This document shows positions 43,531 to 56,208 of a stretch of 64,000 nucleotides of DNA, one piece after another. Every line of letters begins with the position of its first letter. Position 1 is the first letter of the stretch. This DNA is from Argyresthia goedartella (lineage: Eukaryota > Arthropoda > Insecta > Lepidoptera > Argyresthiidae). Under the pieces are notes generated by a model, which had not been told where the DNA came from, made no database searches, and was given only the letters and a program-made list of their open reading frames with translations. Where the stretch lies: positions 20,353,201 to 20,417,200 of the forward strand of contig OX463835.1 in the NCBI GenBank assembly GCA_949825045.1. The letters run 5' to 3'. Both the position numbers and the translations under genes were made by a program.

Positions 43531-43777
43531 AGCTATATGTCACCGCAATCAAAAGATACCGCAATGTCACAAATTTTCTGAATTTGCTTGATTCTCGTAA
43601 CGGAGTCAAACCTAATAAACCCGTTGACCTGCAATCATGAAATTTGGCTAGTAGCAAGTTCTTATAGCACGAGTAAAGGAAACAGTCCGAAATCCGCAAA
43701 TGTATACTCACATCATACAAAAAATGTGATTTGTGCGAAACCATCGGTAAGCCAACCCAATAGTACCCCCCATTGGT

Positions 43778-43995
43778 GCGTGAGTCCGACTCGCACTTGG
43801 CCGTTTTTTTTTTTACTGAGAACACACGACAGACATGCGTGAGTCCGACTCGCACTTGGCCGTTTTTTTTTACTGAGAACACACGACAGACATGCGTGAG
43901 TCCGACTCGCACTTGGCCGTTTTTTTTTTACTGAGAACACACGACAGACATGCGTGAGTTCGACTCGCACTTGGCCGTTTTTTGTACTGAGAACA
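43778..43995 (-). repeat. tandem array of a Helitron-like terminus, 4 units
   Basis: A unit of 57 to 60 bases (GTGAGTCCGACTCGCACTTG, GCCGTTTTTTTTT, ACTGAGAACACACGACAGAC) repeats about four times. The first part is the inverse of the Helitron-like start CAAGTGCGAGTCGGAC. Only the T run varies. The long minus-strand frames across it follow from the repeat. Confidence 0.8.
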
Positions 43996-43999
43996 CACG

Positions 44000-44560
44000 A
44001 CAGACCTCCGACAGGGAAAGGTTTGATTTTGTAAATAAAATAGAATCGACAACCAGTGATAGATGTCTTAACTTTACAAAGGTTTACAAAATTAATGTAA
44101 TTATAAATAAGAATTTGGCCATATATGTATACCATTTGTTACTCATCAACTACTTACGTACTTACGTTGGTAATGTATAGTCGTGAGAAACGATGTAGTT
44201 GCACAAGTGACCGGTAATTTATATGACATGTAACAGTTTTGGACGTGACTATCCTTACATGGAGTGTTTGTTTGCACAAGTTTAGGGTCAGCGTTTCGTA
44301 CTGCCCTATCAACTATCAATTTCATGTTATTGGGCAAAGAGCACACACTGCTGGAGCCCTATTCCGGTAGACAGAGACATCTCAAGCTCATATAAAGTGA
44401 CGGTGAAATGTCATACTATAGTGCTTTTCAGCTTTAAATTCCCTTTGCCCCGTTAAGTTGATAGCAATGAAACCAGTGTTTTTGAAAGCTTTTGAAAAAT
44501 GTGTTACCCAAAAGATAGGGAGAAAATATCATAACCACCTCGTACTATAAATGTTCATAT
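44000..44560. other. intron sequence, nothing recognised
   Basis: No shared repeat or exon signal was identified. Confidence 0.3.
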
Positions 44561-44569
44561 ACCTTGCCG

Positions 44570-45290
44570 ATACTCGTAGGTATGTGTATATAATTTGGCC
44601 GAGCGAGTGAAGGGCTCCATGTCGACAAGATAGGAGGCCGATTTTGCTTTCTTCTGTCTCTATGTGTGTCCGTCAGTTCCGGTCTAGGGGCCACAGTTTT
44701 GAAGCGATCCTCAAAAAACTTGGCACACGTGTTCCTTGAATTAAAATATATTTTTTGTCGAGAGCTTTTCTCGATTTTCCCCTTGGGGGGGGGGGGAGTT
44801 ATGACGTCATTAATTTTTTGTATGGGTTTTTTTTTCTTTCTTCTGAAACATATCGTGTCGGGTATCAAATTAAAGGGATTTATGAGCCGGTTCTAAAAAT
44901 ATATACACCATTACCTTTCGGCCGCCTGTTTTCTAAAAATCCAAGAAATATTTTCAAAACATACCAAGTTTGGACTCCTCGAAGTAGGAGACGGATTAGT
45001 AAAGAGTTTATAATAACTATTTTCGTGAAAAGTCAATAGATTGTATTTTAAATCGCAAAATATAGTTAACAAAGTTATTGGTGCGGCTACTTTACTACTT
45101 GATTTCGATTGAATCTAAAATACTTACCTATAAATTGTCTCACAGTCCCCCCTGTTATCTACTGCTCACAGGGCCACTAGTTTACGTATTTCACATTGCA
45201 ATACATACATACCTGCTATCTTATTTTTTGAAAGCGGGCAATTTTAGTGTGAACCTGGCAACCATATAAAAAATTTGCCCATTTTTTAGT
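44570..45290. repeat. diverged repeat related to 7620-8080
   Basis: Shares AAATCGCAAAATATAGTTAA, CAAAGTTATTGGTGCGGCTA and, further on, ACAGGGCCACTAGT with 7830-8010. A G run lies at about 44786-44798. The terminal structure is not clear. Several overlapping short frames carry no known domain. Confidence 0.35.
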
Positions 45291-45299
45291 GACAGTTGA

Positions 45300-46375
45300 C
45301 ATTTGTGCATCTTAACGGCGAAGGGAATTTGAAGTTAAAATGCAATCTAGCGCTCAGTTACAGCATGAGTTGAGTGCCAGTCATTGGTACTTTGAGATGC
45401 CTACTATACTACTCATCCATACAATCCTTGCTTATTTATAAGAATTATCAAGGCGCTCCTCAAACGGAATTTGTGTTTATTTTAACAGTAAATAAATGGA
45501 TTGTCTAGCTATCTATCACGTTGCTAGCCCTTCGCCTGACAGAACAGAAGGTTATGTTAAAGCTCATCTATCGGTAAAATTAGCAACTCGATTCGTGGAG
45601 GTTGAAAATTCGGACACAACCACATAAAGATCAAAAAGCTCACTGCAAAACATGGCGAAAATTGTGTTTTTTAATTGTTTCTTCAAAACCAAAGATTTAT
45701 TATTAATTTCAAACACACATATTTTTGATGTTTTAATACCTATTTTTTGACGCAAGAACCGTATCAATATTATTTTTAGATCCCAAGAAATAACATGTTT
45801 TAGGTGAAAAACATCTATTTTATTTTTATTGTTTTTATGTAGGTAGTTCTCATTGAGATAAGATGTTTTCAAACACAATGACTAAAAAGTAAGGATGTCT
45901 TCATAACATACGTTTTCTCGGGATTTCGGAAGTGTGTCCTTAAGGCGGAATAGCGCTTTAAAGATGGGCTTTACACCAAGCGTCACCTTAACCGAATCCC
46001 TTTATGAGCCATCGCGATTTTGAAACCTTTTGGCATGGTAATAAATTTCATATAACGGGAAATGGCATTTCTAGAAAAATCATGGTAAAGGAGAGGTTAA
46101 GTTTGCATGGGGAAACGAGGGCCAGACAAGGATGCCCCGAAATATAGTTTCGTATTTTATTATTATTTGAAAGCTTGAAAGGATAACACCAGTGCTTACC
46201 CTAGACACGGAATACTTTGGACCAATTCTAAACGCAGACTTATACCGATGTATCGATGAAAAAAAAACTCTGGCTGGAATCGGTGCCATTCATTAATTTG
46301 GAAGCTTGAAAGTTTATGGTAGTAAATAAGAGATATGTACTACCTTGTACACTATCTTCATATTATTACATGGTT
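45300..46375. other. intron sequence, nothing recognised
   Basis: No shared repeat or exon signal was identified. A 104-codon minus-strand frame (45564-45878) has no recognisable domain or splice context. Confidence 0.3.
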
Positions 46376-46379
46376 ATAA

Positions 46380-46590
46380 TAATAATAATACCTTGGGCAC
46401 GATTTACACACATTGATCTAGATTCCCTGTATCTTGGGTACTAGACAACGATACACATACTTATATAGATAAATAAACAACCATGACTAGGGTACAAACA
46501 TCCGTTCTCATCAAACAAATATTTGCCCCCACCGGGACTCGAACCCGGGACCCTTGGCTTCGTAGGCAGGGTCACGGCCATTCGGGTAAT
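46380..46590 (-). mobile_element. SINE family B
   Basis: The minus-strand copy has the consensus B box in CCCGGGTTCGAGTCCCGG and the body ACGGATGTTTGTACCCTAGT. Its tail ends in an (ATT)n run. Confidence 0.75.
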
Positions 46591-46599
46591 CATTTGTAT

Positions 46600-47285
46600 T
46601 TTAAAGAAATCACGAACTACGAAAGAAATAGGCGCCTGTTTCCTATCTGCCACTGGAGTCTCTACTCCACAAGGATAAATTAGGCCTTCTTTGAAAGTAA
46701 CTAACATTCATTAAGTGTTTCCTCCCTAGTCAAATCGAGTGCACCCATAAACCCAATAACACATTTTATTAATAGCAGCTTTAGTAATAAAAACGCGGGA
46801 TCCGTCGCTTTTGAATAAATCACTATTTTACGCAACGTCAAAGAAAACAGTTACATATCGACACTCAAATGTATTGATGTCGTTCCGATACTGGGATTGG
46901 ACGGCGATAAGCATGCCCCCTAACTCGTTTCGGATACTCCGGTAGACAATGACGGTCAACTTTAGGTGTAGGTATTTGTTGTGACTTATTTGTAATCCGT
47001 CTGTCTTTGTTAATAACTCATTATTTATTGTTAGTAATACCCTTATTTTCTTATATAATTTGCCGTAAAAAAATATTCATTAAAACCCCAAGTAATGAAA
47101 AACTAAAGTTTACCTTCATTGTCACTGGACCGTCATTGAGCTACCGGAATTGAATCTGCCCCCAGATTATGACAAAACGTGGATGAATAGCTGTGTAGGG
47201 TTATTGCTAGTTCAGCCTATTTCCTGATTCATCATCATAATCATGATCAGTCCATTGAAAAGACGAATAATATTAAATAATAAAT
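46600..47285. other. intron sequence, nothing recognised
   Basis: No shared repeat or exon signal was identified. Confidence 0.3.
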
Positions 47286-47289
47286 AATT

Positions 47290-47505
47290 AAGTTATATTA
47301 GAGGACCATCTTACATAAAACTAACTAAGCCCATAGTAAGCTCAATAAATCTTGTGTTATGGGTACTAGACGACGATATATTTAATAGGGATATATACTT
47401 ATGTAATTACATAGAAAACATCTAAAACTAAGAAACAAAATATTCATGCTTATCACACAAATATTTGCCCTTACCGGGATTCGAACCCAGGACCATCAGG
47501 TTATT
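47290..47505 (-). mobile_element. SINE family C, uninterrupted copy
   Basis: Plus-strand order: GGACCATCTTACATAAAACT, AAGCCCATAGTAAGCTCAAT, CTTGTGTTATGGGTACTAGA, ATTTGCCCTTACCGGGATTC, GAACCCAGGACC. The B box is consensus on the minus strand. It provides the reference for the interrupted copy at 8975-9368. Confidence 0.7.
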
Positions 47506-47509
47506 GACG

Positions 47510-47930
47510 AACATGATATTATTTATTCTTTATTTAATATGCTTTAAACAGCGGGTGTGAATAGAGGCGTCAGACCAGGACACCCAAGAAGACCAAATTA
47601 TCAATTTTTTAGTGAAGGTAAAAATAAGAAGGGCTTTTGTTTAACTGTTTATTAAATTGACTAAAAGTAACATCCAAAAAAAAACATTTACATCCCAAAA
47701 ATCAAAATTGTACATCCTATTGTATACTAAACCACATAGGGTCGCCTACTTCCCTCCAGCTCCATGTTGTATTATAAAGTTGTGACTTAACAAACCTAAC
47801 TTTAGTATTCGGACAGAAAGTGACCTATAGCAACCCACACGGTTCTGTGAAATTACATGGGAGCATGAACAAGAAGTAAATTTGGTAAACACTATATTTG
47901 TTGCCAATAAGAAGTAGGTACCCATAACCA
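47510..47930. other. intron sequence, nothing recognised
   Basis: No shared repeat or exon signal was identified. Confidence 0.3.
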
Positions 47931-47934
47931 GCTA

Positions 47935-48055
47935 GCTTGTATGATGAGACTTATAAATGATGAGGAAGGGAGAGATGTATGCCAGGATCGTTGCAAGTGG
48001 AGGTCTTTAGTCTCTGCCTACCCCTCTTCCGGGAAAGAGGCGAGAGCATATGTAT
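47935..48055 (+). pseudogene. probable LINE ORF2 end
   Basis: The frame reads EEGRDVCQDRCKWRSLVSAY then PSSGKEARA. A D-R-x-x-W-R-S-L-V-x-A-Y-P ending is typical of a non-LTR ORF2. The same stretch recurs at 38050-38150. Confidence 0.4.
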
Positions 48056-48059
48056 TAAA

Positions 48060-48660
48060 TTTTATTTAATAAGGAGTAGAGAATAGGTAATTGGCTGCCA
48101 CCCCAAATGGAAAAACGTATAACATGTTTTGTTTATTCTTGTACAGCAAATTTACATAGAAACATATTGACAGGCAAACTTATCTCTGAAATGTTCAAGG
48201 AGTGGCATAAATGGGGAATATTTTTGCAAAATAGCTGGGACAGACCAGTAAAATAAAAATGCATCAGAATCAAAGTTATTTAAATACTGTAGATATATTT
48301 ACAAATATGCTTAGTAAAACATGGTTTTGTGCCCATTATCTATGTTGGACCAAGGTGTTATTTTTTTATACCTAACAGAAAATATTCTTTTACTGGATTA
48401 TTGTTTAAAATCCCAAAATAAAACTGTATTCCATAACTCGAAATTTATATCAACAAATGTTTTGTTTGATCAGGTGCTTGGCAAGTTAGCTCAAACTGAA
48501 CAATAATGAACATTCTACAATGTTTAGTCATGCCTAGTTTTGTAGCTTCTTCATAGATCTAAGTACCATCAGGACTTTAGCTAATGGTACTCTTAGACTA
48601 ACTTTACTCATAGTTTCTATTCAAAATCATTTTAATTTTGTGAGGATCCTTCCTAATTTT
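48060..48660. other. intron sequence, nothing recognised
   Basis: No shared repeat or credible exon was identified. The open frame at 48321-48506 has no splice sites or known domain. Confidence 0.3.
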
Positions 48661-48664
48661 TTTA

Positions 48665-49035
48665 TATTGACAATTTCTGTGGTGTAATCGTTGGAGGCTC
48701 GCCTCCTAAGCAAGAAGTCCCGGGGTCGAATCCGAAGAAAAGAACACCAGGTCTTAGATATTGATAGTAAGTGTGTGAATCCACTGTTTCTGGTTCTCAC
48801 CACACAGGGTATCCTAGTGTGGGACCAAAAGCAATGAGCCTGTACATATGCTCTGTGGCACTGCGGCTGTGGCTCTAACTACCATGTGAGAGGTCCCGGG
48901 TTCGATCCCCAGCTGGGGATAAAGAAAAATAAATCCAGGTCTTGTAGGAATATATGTGTGTGATGTCGCTGTTTCTGGCTCCCACAACACAGGGTGTCCT
49001 AGTATGGGGCCAAATGTATGTGCCTGTATCCACTC
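48665..49035 (+). mobile_element. two tandem SINE family A copies
   Basis: The first copy (about 48665-48840) has a diverged head (CTGTGGTGTAATCGTTGGAG, GGGGTCGAATCC). The second (48846-49035) has a well-kept head (CTGTGGCACTGCGGCTGTGG, GGTTCGATCCCCAGC). Both continue into GTTTCTGG, AGGGTATCCTAGTG-like and AGCAATG-type tail blocks. The second begins exactly where the first tail ends, so one probably inserted at the other's tail. Confidence 0.75.
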
Positions 49036-49039
49036 ATCT

Positions 49040-51575
<2,536 letters not shown>

Positions 51576-51579
51576 GTAC

Positions 51580-51939
51580 TGTTGGGACCTAACCACTAGA
51601 CGATCACGGCCTATAATTGCCTACCTAATCTGTAGGGCTAGGGAGTTTAATTAGGAAGACGTTAATAACACCAAACTTGTGTTTATTGATCGAATATGGT
51701 TACAATTTATATAAAAGGGATCAAACTGGCTCGATAGCCATTAAGCTAATCCTAACTAACCAATGTACATCGGTCGCTGACCGAAGCCTAAGGTAAAGTG
51801 TGTCACATTAACTTTTCACATCAAAGCCTCTTTCTTTTTAAAATTACAAATTACGTAACCGTGTCATAGCGCACTCTAAAGAGGCCCGTATACAATATTA
51901 TCGCATAGACAAATATCGAACCTAACTATATACCTTACA
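51580..51939 (-). repeat. 3' LTR
   Basis: 360 bases. Differs from the 5' LTR by a few substitutions and short indels (for example TGTTGGGACC against TGTAGGGACC, and a missing ACAC near 51870). The low divergence implies a fairly recent insertion. Confidence 0.9.
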
Positions 51940-51940
51940 A

Positions 51941-51957
51941 TCATTCCCCCCTCCTTT
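51941..51957 (-). other. polypurine tract
   Basis: On the minus strand AAAGGAGGGGGGAATGA lies directly before the 3' LTR, where plus-strand DNA synthesis is primed in LTR elements. Confidence 0.7.
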
Positions 51958-51959
51958 AA

Positions 51960-53270
51960 AAAAAAAACCAAAGGATTTTTTTTTCCAAAGTGGCAACCCT
52001 AACTCAAAGTCTAAAATCTAAAATGACAACCCTATCTCAAAGTCTTAAATCTAAAAAACATTAAATGTTAACATTAAGTGAGCTTGCTATGCTTGAAATC
52101 TAAAAAACAGTAAATATGCTGCAAGCATAATCTTAAATAACATCGAGTACCCTAATCCTTATCCGATCAACTACATTTAAGGTGTAGGCTATGCACCTTA
52201 AAAAACTTAATTAAAAAAAACTTAAATTATAACACCCTATGATCCCATCATACAATTATTCGCGGCTTAACACTAACCTACCTAACGCTAGAAAACTATC
52301 TATTACAATACGAAGGCAAACAGCTGAATCTAGCTAAGATTTAGCTTCTCAAATGGTAATCATTCGACAAACTTTCTGACAAAAAAAACTAGCGAAAAAT
52401 TTATCAGACAACTATAATACCTCCGTTCTTAAAATTATCACAACTCCATCTTTGCTTAAAATATCATTTAAATCACCACATTGTGAACTCTTTCCACCGA
52501 ATGGAAATATTTCAAAAATTAACGCAGGCAAAGATCAAAGAAAATATTATCATTTTCAAATATAGGAAATATCACCAGGATTAATCTATAGAACCGTATT
52601 ACTAAGCCACAGCTTAAGAATGAGTTAATTAAAATTCGTTCCAATAATACGATGAAATCAACTAGCTTTAAAACCGATACTACAACTTACAAACATCTCA
52701 ACTAATCCATTGGAATTCAGTAAACTATCTTTTACTATTAACAGTTTAAGATAATCGCCATGAGTTGCAACCAATTACCCAAGTTAAAACACTACAAAGA
52801 ATCTCGAATGTGTATCGAATACCCGAGTTATCCCACATCAGAAATTACTTTCATTGAAAAACCTTCGTTACCAACTTTATAAACATCCCTTACTCTCCCC
52901 TTACCAAATCATCCCAACTCTATACTTTAAGAACGCAGGAACCAAAACAGAACCCTATGACGAATAGCTATTGCCTCGTCATACTGCTCTCAAAGATAAA
53001 ACCAGGCGATCGGTTCAAACAATTATTCGAACTGTCGTTTATAAAAGTTTCTCATATAAAGGTAATCTACCACGTCAATCAAATCTAGTATGTTACAAAT
53101 ATTTATTGAGTCTGTGGTGAACGGTCCTCATCAGACATCATAGTTTAGCAACAACATGAAAAGAAACACCGGTTAATAAACAATGCATAACAATACCGCA
53201 TACATAAACCACAAACCAACAACCGGGATAAAATTATATTATACTCATAATTATTTAATATCAGACGAAC
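51960..53270 (-). other. ORF-free region between pol remnant and 3' LTR
   Basis: About 1.3 kb, AT-rich, with no open frame of note on either strand. In related elements this interval can hold an extra ORF or a long untranslated region. No remnant was recognised. Confidence 0.5.
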
Positions 53271-53273
53271 TCC

Positions 53274-53654
53274 TCAACGCAGCACAAAGCGTTTTAAACG
53301 ATTTGTGTTAACAATTACGCCCCGTGACCGTGAGTTCAGACGACGAATCAGCACATTAGACCTCCCAACGATCTCAATGACCTTGTATGGTCCTTGATAC
53401 AGACGTGCCAACTTCATACATCTTCCCGTTATCCGCCTTGGTACGTATAACAAAACTAAGTCATTCACCCGTCTCTTCTCTTCTTGCATACATCTCGCAC
53501 CCACTTGATCTGCAACGGCTGGGCTGATGCTTGAAGCCGTAGCGCCTGTATCTAAAAGAGCTACCACGTTTACACTAGAAGAATTCAATAAAACTAATGG
53601 TCTGACCTGCTGATCCGCCTCGTCTGCGACGATCTTCCCCAAGTTCAAGTTCAT
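53274..53654 (-). pseudogene. protease joined in frame to integrase C-terminus
   Basis: The open frame of 126 codons has the aspartic protease start VVALLDTGATASSIS (residues 31-45; active-site DTG at 35-37) and from about residue 58 switches to the end of a polyprotein: DLVLLYVPR, then LYQGPYKVIEIVGRSNVLIR, the GPY/F module that follows the integrase core. Everything between is missing. The frame is open upstream of the first ATG through 53739, overlapping the end of gag in the -1 frame, the normal arrangement for frameshift expression. The product would lack both the rest of protease and all polymerase functions. Confidence 0.85.
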
Positions 53655-53737
53655 TGGTCGTTTCGCTTCCGTGCTACGCTGCTGAGCTCGTCTGAGGCCC
53701 TCATCCCACAGGTTAGCCTGGTCACCGCTATCGGCCT

Positions 53738-54544
53738 CTAGCGACGACGCGTTGTAAAATCCGCTTGCCTAGGACGCAAATTATAATTATTAGTACTAGG
53801 TCTGATATGTGGTTCCTGACCACTTGACGACGGCGAAACATTCGGCGTTTGTCGTGGGTCTTGAGTAGGGCTTTGATTAAATTGTGCAGGCCTAAAAGAA
53901 TGAAACGGCCTGTCTCCCCCCCCTCTATTGCTATGGGCCAAATTCGGTCCAAAAGTTGCCGGGTTCCTAAACACATTTACATTATCATCACTTCCCGGAC
54001 TTAATTTCTCCATCTGTACCAGTACTGCCCTTAGCGCCTTCCTATCTACAAAATGGCTCAACATTAATTTATTTCTAAGATGGGTTTGCAATCCTCTTAA
54101 AAACTGCGTTATAAAAATGTCATCTTTGGTAACTCTAGCCTTCCTCGCTAGGTCCCCTAAGTAATGGAAGTAGTCCAATAAACTTCTTCTCTCTTGCTTG
54201 GCATAGTAGAACTTCTCTGCAAAGTCTGTGATTCCAAATTCTTCATTAAATTTATCCACCACCTCTTCAAATGTCTGGGCACTGCCCCTAATTTCCCTAA
54301 AAAAATATAAGGCTCCACCTTTTAAATACGAAGGAAATAATAATTTTAATTCCTCCGACGATATAAATTTCTTCCTCGATGCAGCATCTCTGAAGTCTTC
54401 TAAAAAGTCTTCAAAGGACTCCTGAGGACTCCCCGAAAAACAAGTTGACAAATCCTCCATCATATTATAAAAATTTAAATCTTCCCTATAAATTTTCATA
54501 AAATTTTTCACAAAATGTCCGCTGCGATAAAAATCTTCCAACAA
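53738..54544 (-). CDS. Gag-like protein of the LTR element
   Basis: 268 open codons without stops. The first ATG is at 54499 (residue 16 of the open frame), so the N-terminus may be truncated. The central part, SFEDFLEDFRDAASRKKF then LFPSYLKGGALYFFREI, then FEEVVDKFNEEFG and QERRSLLDYFHYLGDLARKA, has the pattern of the retrotransposon Gag (capsid) domain. The C-terminus is Pro/Asn/Arg rich and lacks a CCHC zinc knuckle. Self-assembling Gag alone can be the only product of a deleted element, so this ORF may still be expressed. Confidence 0.8.
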   Translation of the reverse strand: MLEDFYRSGHFVKNFMKIYREDLNFYNMMEDLSTCFSGSPQESFEDFLEDFRDAASRKKFISSEELKLLFPSYLKGGALYFFREIRGSAQTFEEVVDKFNEEFGITDFAEKFYYAKQERRSLLDYFHYLGDLARKARVTKDDIFITQFLRGLQTHLRNKLMLSHFVDRKALRAVLVQMEKLSPGSDDNVNVFRNPATFGPNLAHSNRGGGDRPFHSFRPAQFNQSPTQDPRQTPNVSPSSSGQEPHIRPSTNNYNLRPRQADFTTRRR

Positions 54545-54753
54545 TATTTTTCAATTCAATTCTTCACTCGCTTGGCAGGTCGAGGTAATTCCTAAATTAA
54601 AAATTTAAGTATAGATACTTCCTTTCAATGTAGTTTCGATCCTTCCTCGTTTCTTCAAGGTCTGGATCGATGATCACTATTCTCTTCTATGACGAAATTT
54701 CTTGTGACGTCACCTCTTATTTCTTATGAAGCGGTCTTCTTATATCTCCGGTT

Positions 54754-54771
54754 CGTTCGGCGCCTCCACCA
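54754..54771 (-). other. probable primer binding site
   Basis: On the minus strand TGGTGGAGGCGCC begins one base after the 5' LTR. A TGG start, complementary to the CCA end of a tRNA, is what the minus-strand primer site requires. I cannot say which tRNA. Confidence 0.55.
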
Positions 54772-54772
54772 A

Positions 54773-55138
54773 TGTAGGGACCTAACCACTAGACGATCAC
54801 CGCCTATAATTGCCTACCTAATCAGTAGGGCTAGGGAGTTTAATTAGGAAGACGTTAATAACACCAAACTTGTGTTTATTGATCGAATATGGTTACAATT
54901 TATATAAAAGGGATCAAACTGGCTCGATAGCCATTAAGCTAATCCTAACTATCCAATTTACATCGGTCGCTGACCGAAGCCTAAGGTGAAGTGTGTCACA
55001 TTGACTTTTCACATCAAAGCCTCTTTCTTTTTAAAATTACAAATTATGTAACCGTGTCATAGCGAACACGCACTCTAAAGAGGCCCGTATACAATATTAT
55101 CGCATAGACAAATATCGAACCTAACTATATACCTTACA
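54773..55138 (-). repeat. 5' LTR
   Basis: 366 bases, TG at the outer end and CA at the inner end when read on the minus strand. A TTATATAAA box in the middle could serve as a TATA element. Paired with 51580-51939. Confidence 0.9.
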
Positions 55139-55144
55139 GTACCT

Positions 55145-56070
55145 ACCTAGAGCCTTAGAATTTACCAATAGCCTGAATAAGTACTTTAAACACTATTTTT
55201 ATTCCACTTTATCTAAGAGAAGTCTCTTAGATACAGTGGACTAAAATTCACAAACACAAATAATCGCACGTAGGCACGCACCCTACCGTGATCAAGCGAG
55301 ACAGAAGTTTACAGGACGACCTTGTGATATCAAAGTAAAAGAAGCTCTCAGGCGTAGTAATGCGGCGCATTCTAACCTGCACGGGTGGGGCAACCGATTC
55401 TGTAGGTGCTTAGCGATTGTTGTAGGTAGCGCAGGTGCGAGCTAGATTGCGCTTTATTGTCGCGCAGGGAGAGTAGCTATTTATTTAAGTGTATTTGAGC
55501 AGTAATCTTTCTGTACGTAGTACTATTAAGTATTATTTGCCTCTGCGGCCATTCGCGCCGCCCTAGCTTAGCTATGGCCCGCCCGTCCACTGACCACTCG
55601 CTGAAGCTACGACCATTTTCTCCAGCTGGGGTCCTCCGCATTATCACCTCACGCATACCCAAAAAGACCACGAAGGATATTTACAAGATATCGATGAACC
55701 TACTCCACTTGGGCGCATCATTCCTGTCCCGACTGCTAGCCGACCGACTACGACCTTAAATTAAGCGGCGGAAGCGTGCGGGCCATCTAGTTTTCCTACT
55801 TTAATGCCAAGGTGCCAAGGCGAATAATAAACGCGATAACTGTCTCAGGTCAGATACAAGTCGACAAATGCCACATTTGTAAAAGACACCCATCAAGTTA
55901 CCGTCTCTGCCAAATGTTGCTTAACTCGTAACCCGATGGAGTGTACTACTCGGTTTGTACAATACTCACAGTGACAATTTTATTTTTTCTATCTGTCATT
56001 GTGGAAATTTTGTTTGACGTAAGAGCCTACAAAATTTTCGTGTGCACTTAAAGAAAACATCGTTCATCTA
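55145..56070. other. region upstream of the candidate gene, with a possible LINE scrap
   Basis: 55574-55759 (+) encodes LKLRPFSPAGVLRIITSRIP and KKTTKDIYKISMNLLHLG. The K-K-x-x-KDIY-x-[IL]-S pattern recalls the segment just before the reverse transcriptase palm in some insect LINEs, so it may be a small relic. Nothing else was recognised. The candidate gene's promoter would lie near 55950-56070. Confidence 0.35.
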
Positions 56071-56078
56071 CATGTAAC

Positions 56079-56114
56079 ATGTTCTCACTGAACTCTATAA
56101 ACACCCAAAATCAG
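56079..56114 (+). CDS. unrecognised gene, exon 1 (mitochondrial-type N-terminus)
   Basis: An ATG (context ACATG) opens twelve codons, MFSLNSINTQNQ, then a CAG|GTAAAA donor in phase 0. The following intron (56115-56208, 94 bases) ends CTTTATTTCTATTTCAG, a strong acceptor, and exon 2 continues in the same frame. I call the exon from this splice fit, not from similarity to a known protein. Confidence 0.6.
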
Positions 56115-56208
56115 GTAAAACACTTTAGCATGCCTCCAACAAACTAAATCATCGGTCAAAGTAACGAAAACATCAGTTTGTAACGCATAACCTTTATTTC
56201 TATTTCAG

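Larger units (their letters stand above)
51580..55138 (-). mobile_element. LTR retrotransposon (Gypsy-like), internally deleted
   Basis: Two near-identical LTRs (51580-51939 and 54773-55138) start TG and end CA and are flanked on both sides by the target duplication GTAC (51576-51579 and 55139-55142). In element orientation (minus) the order is 5' LTR, tRNA primer site, gag, protease fused to an integrase tail, about 1.3 kb of AT-rich sequence without ORFs, polypurine tract, 3' LTR. The reverse transcriptase, RNase H and integrase core are absent, so the copy cannot move by itself. Intact ends could still allow trans-mobilisation. Gag-protease order and the GPY-type integrase end fit the Gypsy/Metaviridae group. 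Confidence 0.88.

Noticed and set aside
43713..44135. 140-codon minus-strand repetitive ORF
   Set aside because: It is a translation of the tandem Helitron-like terminus.
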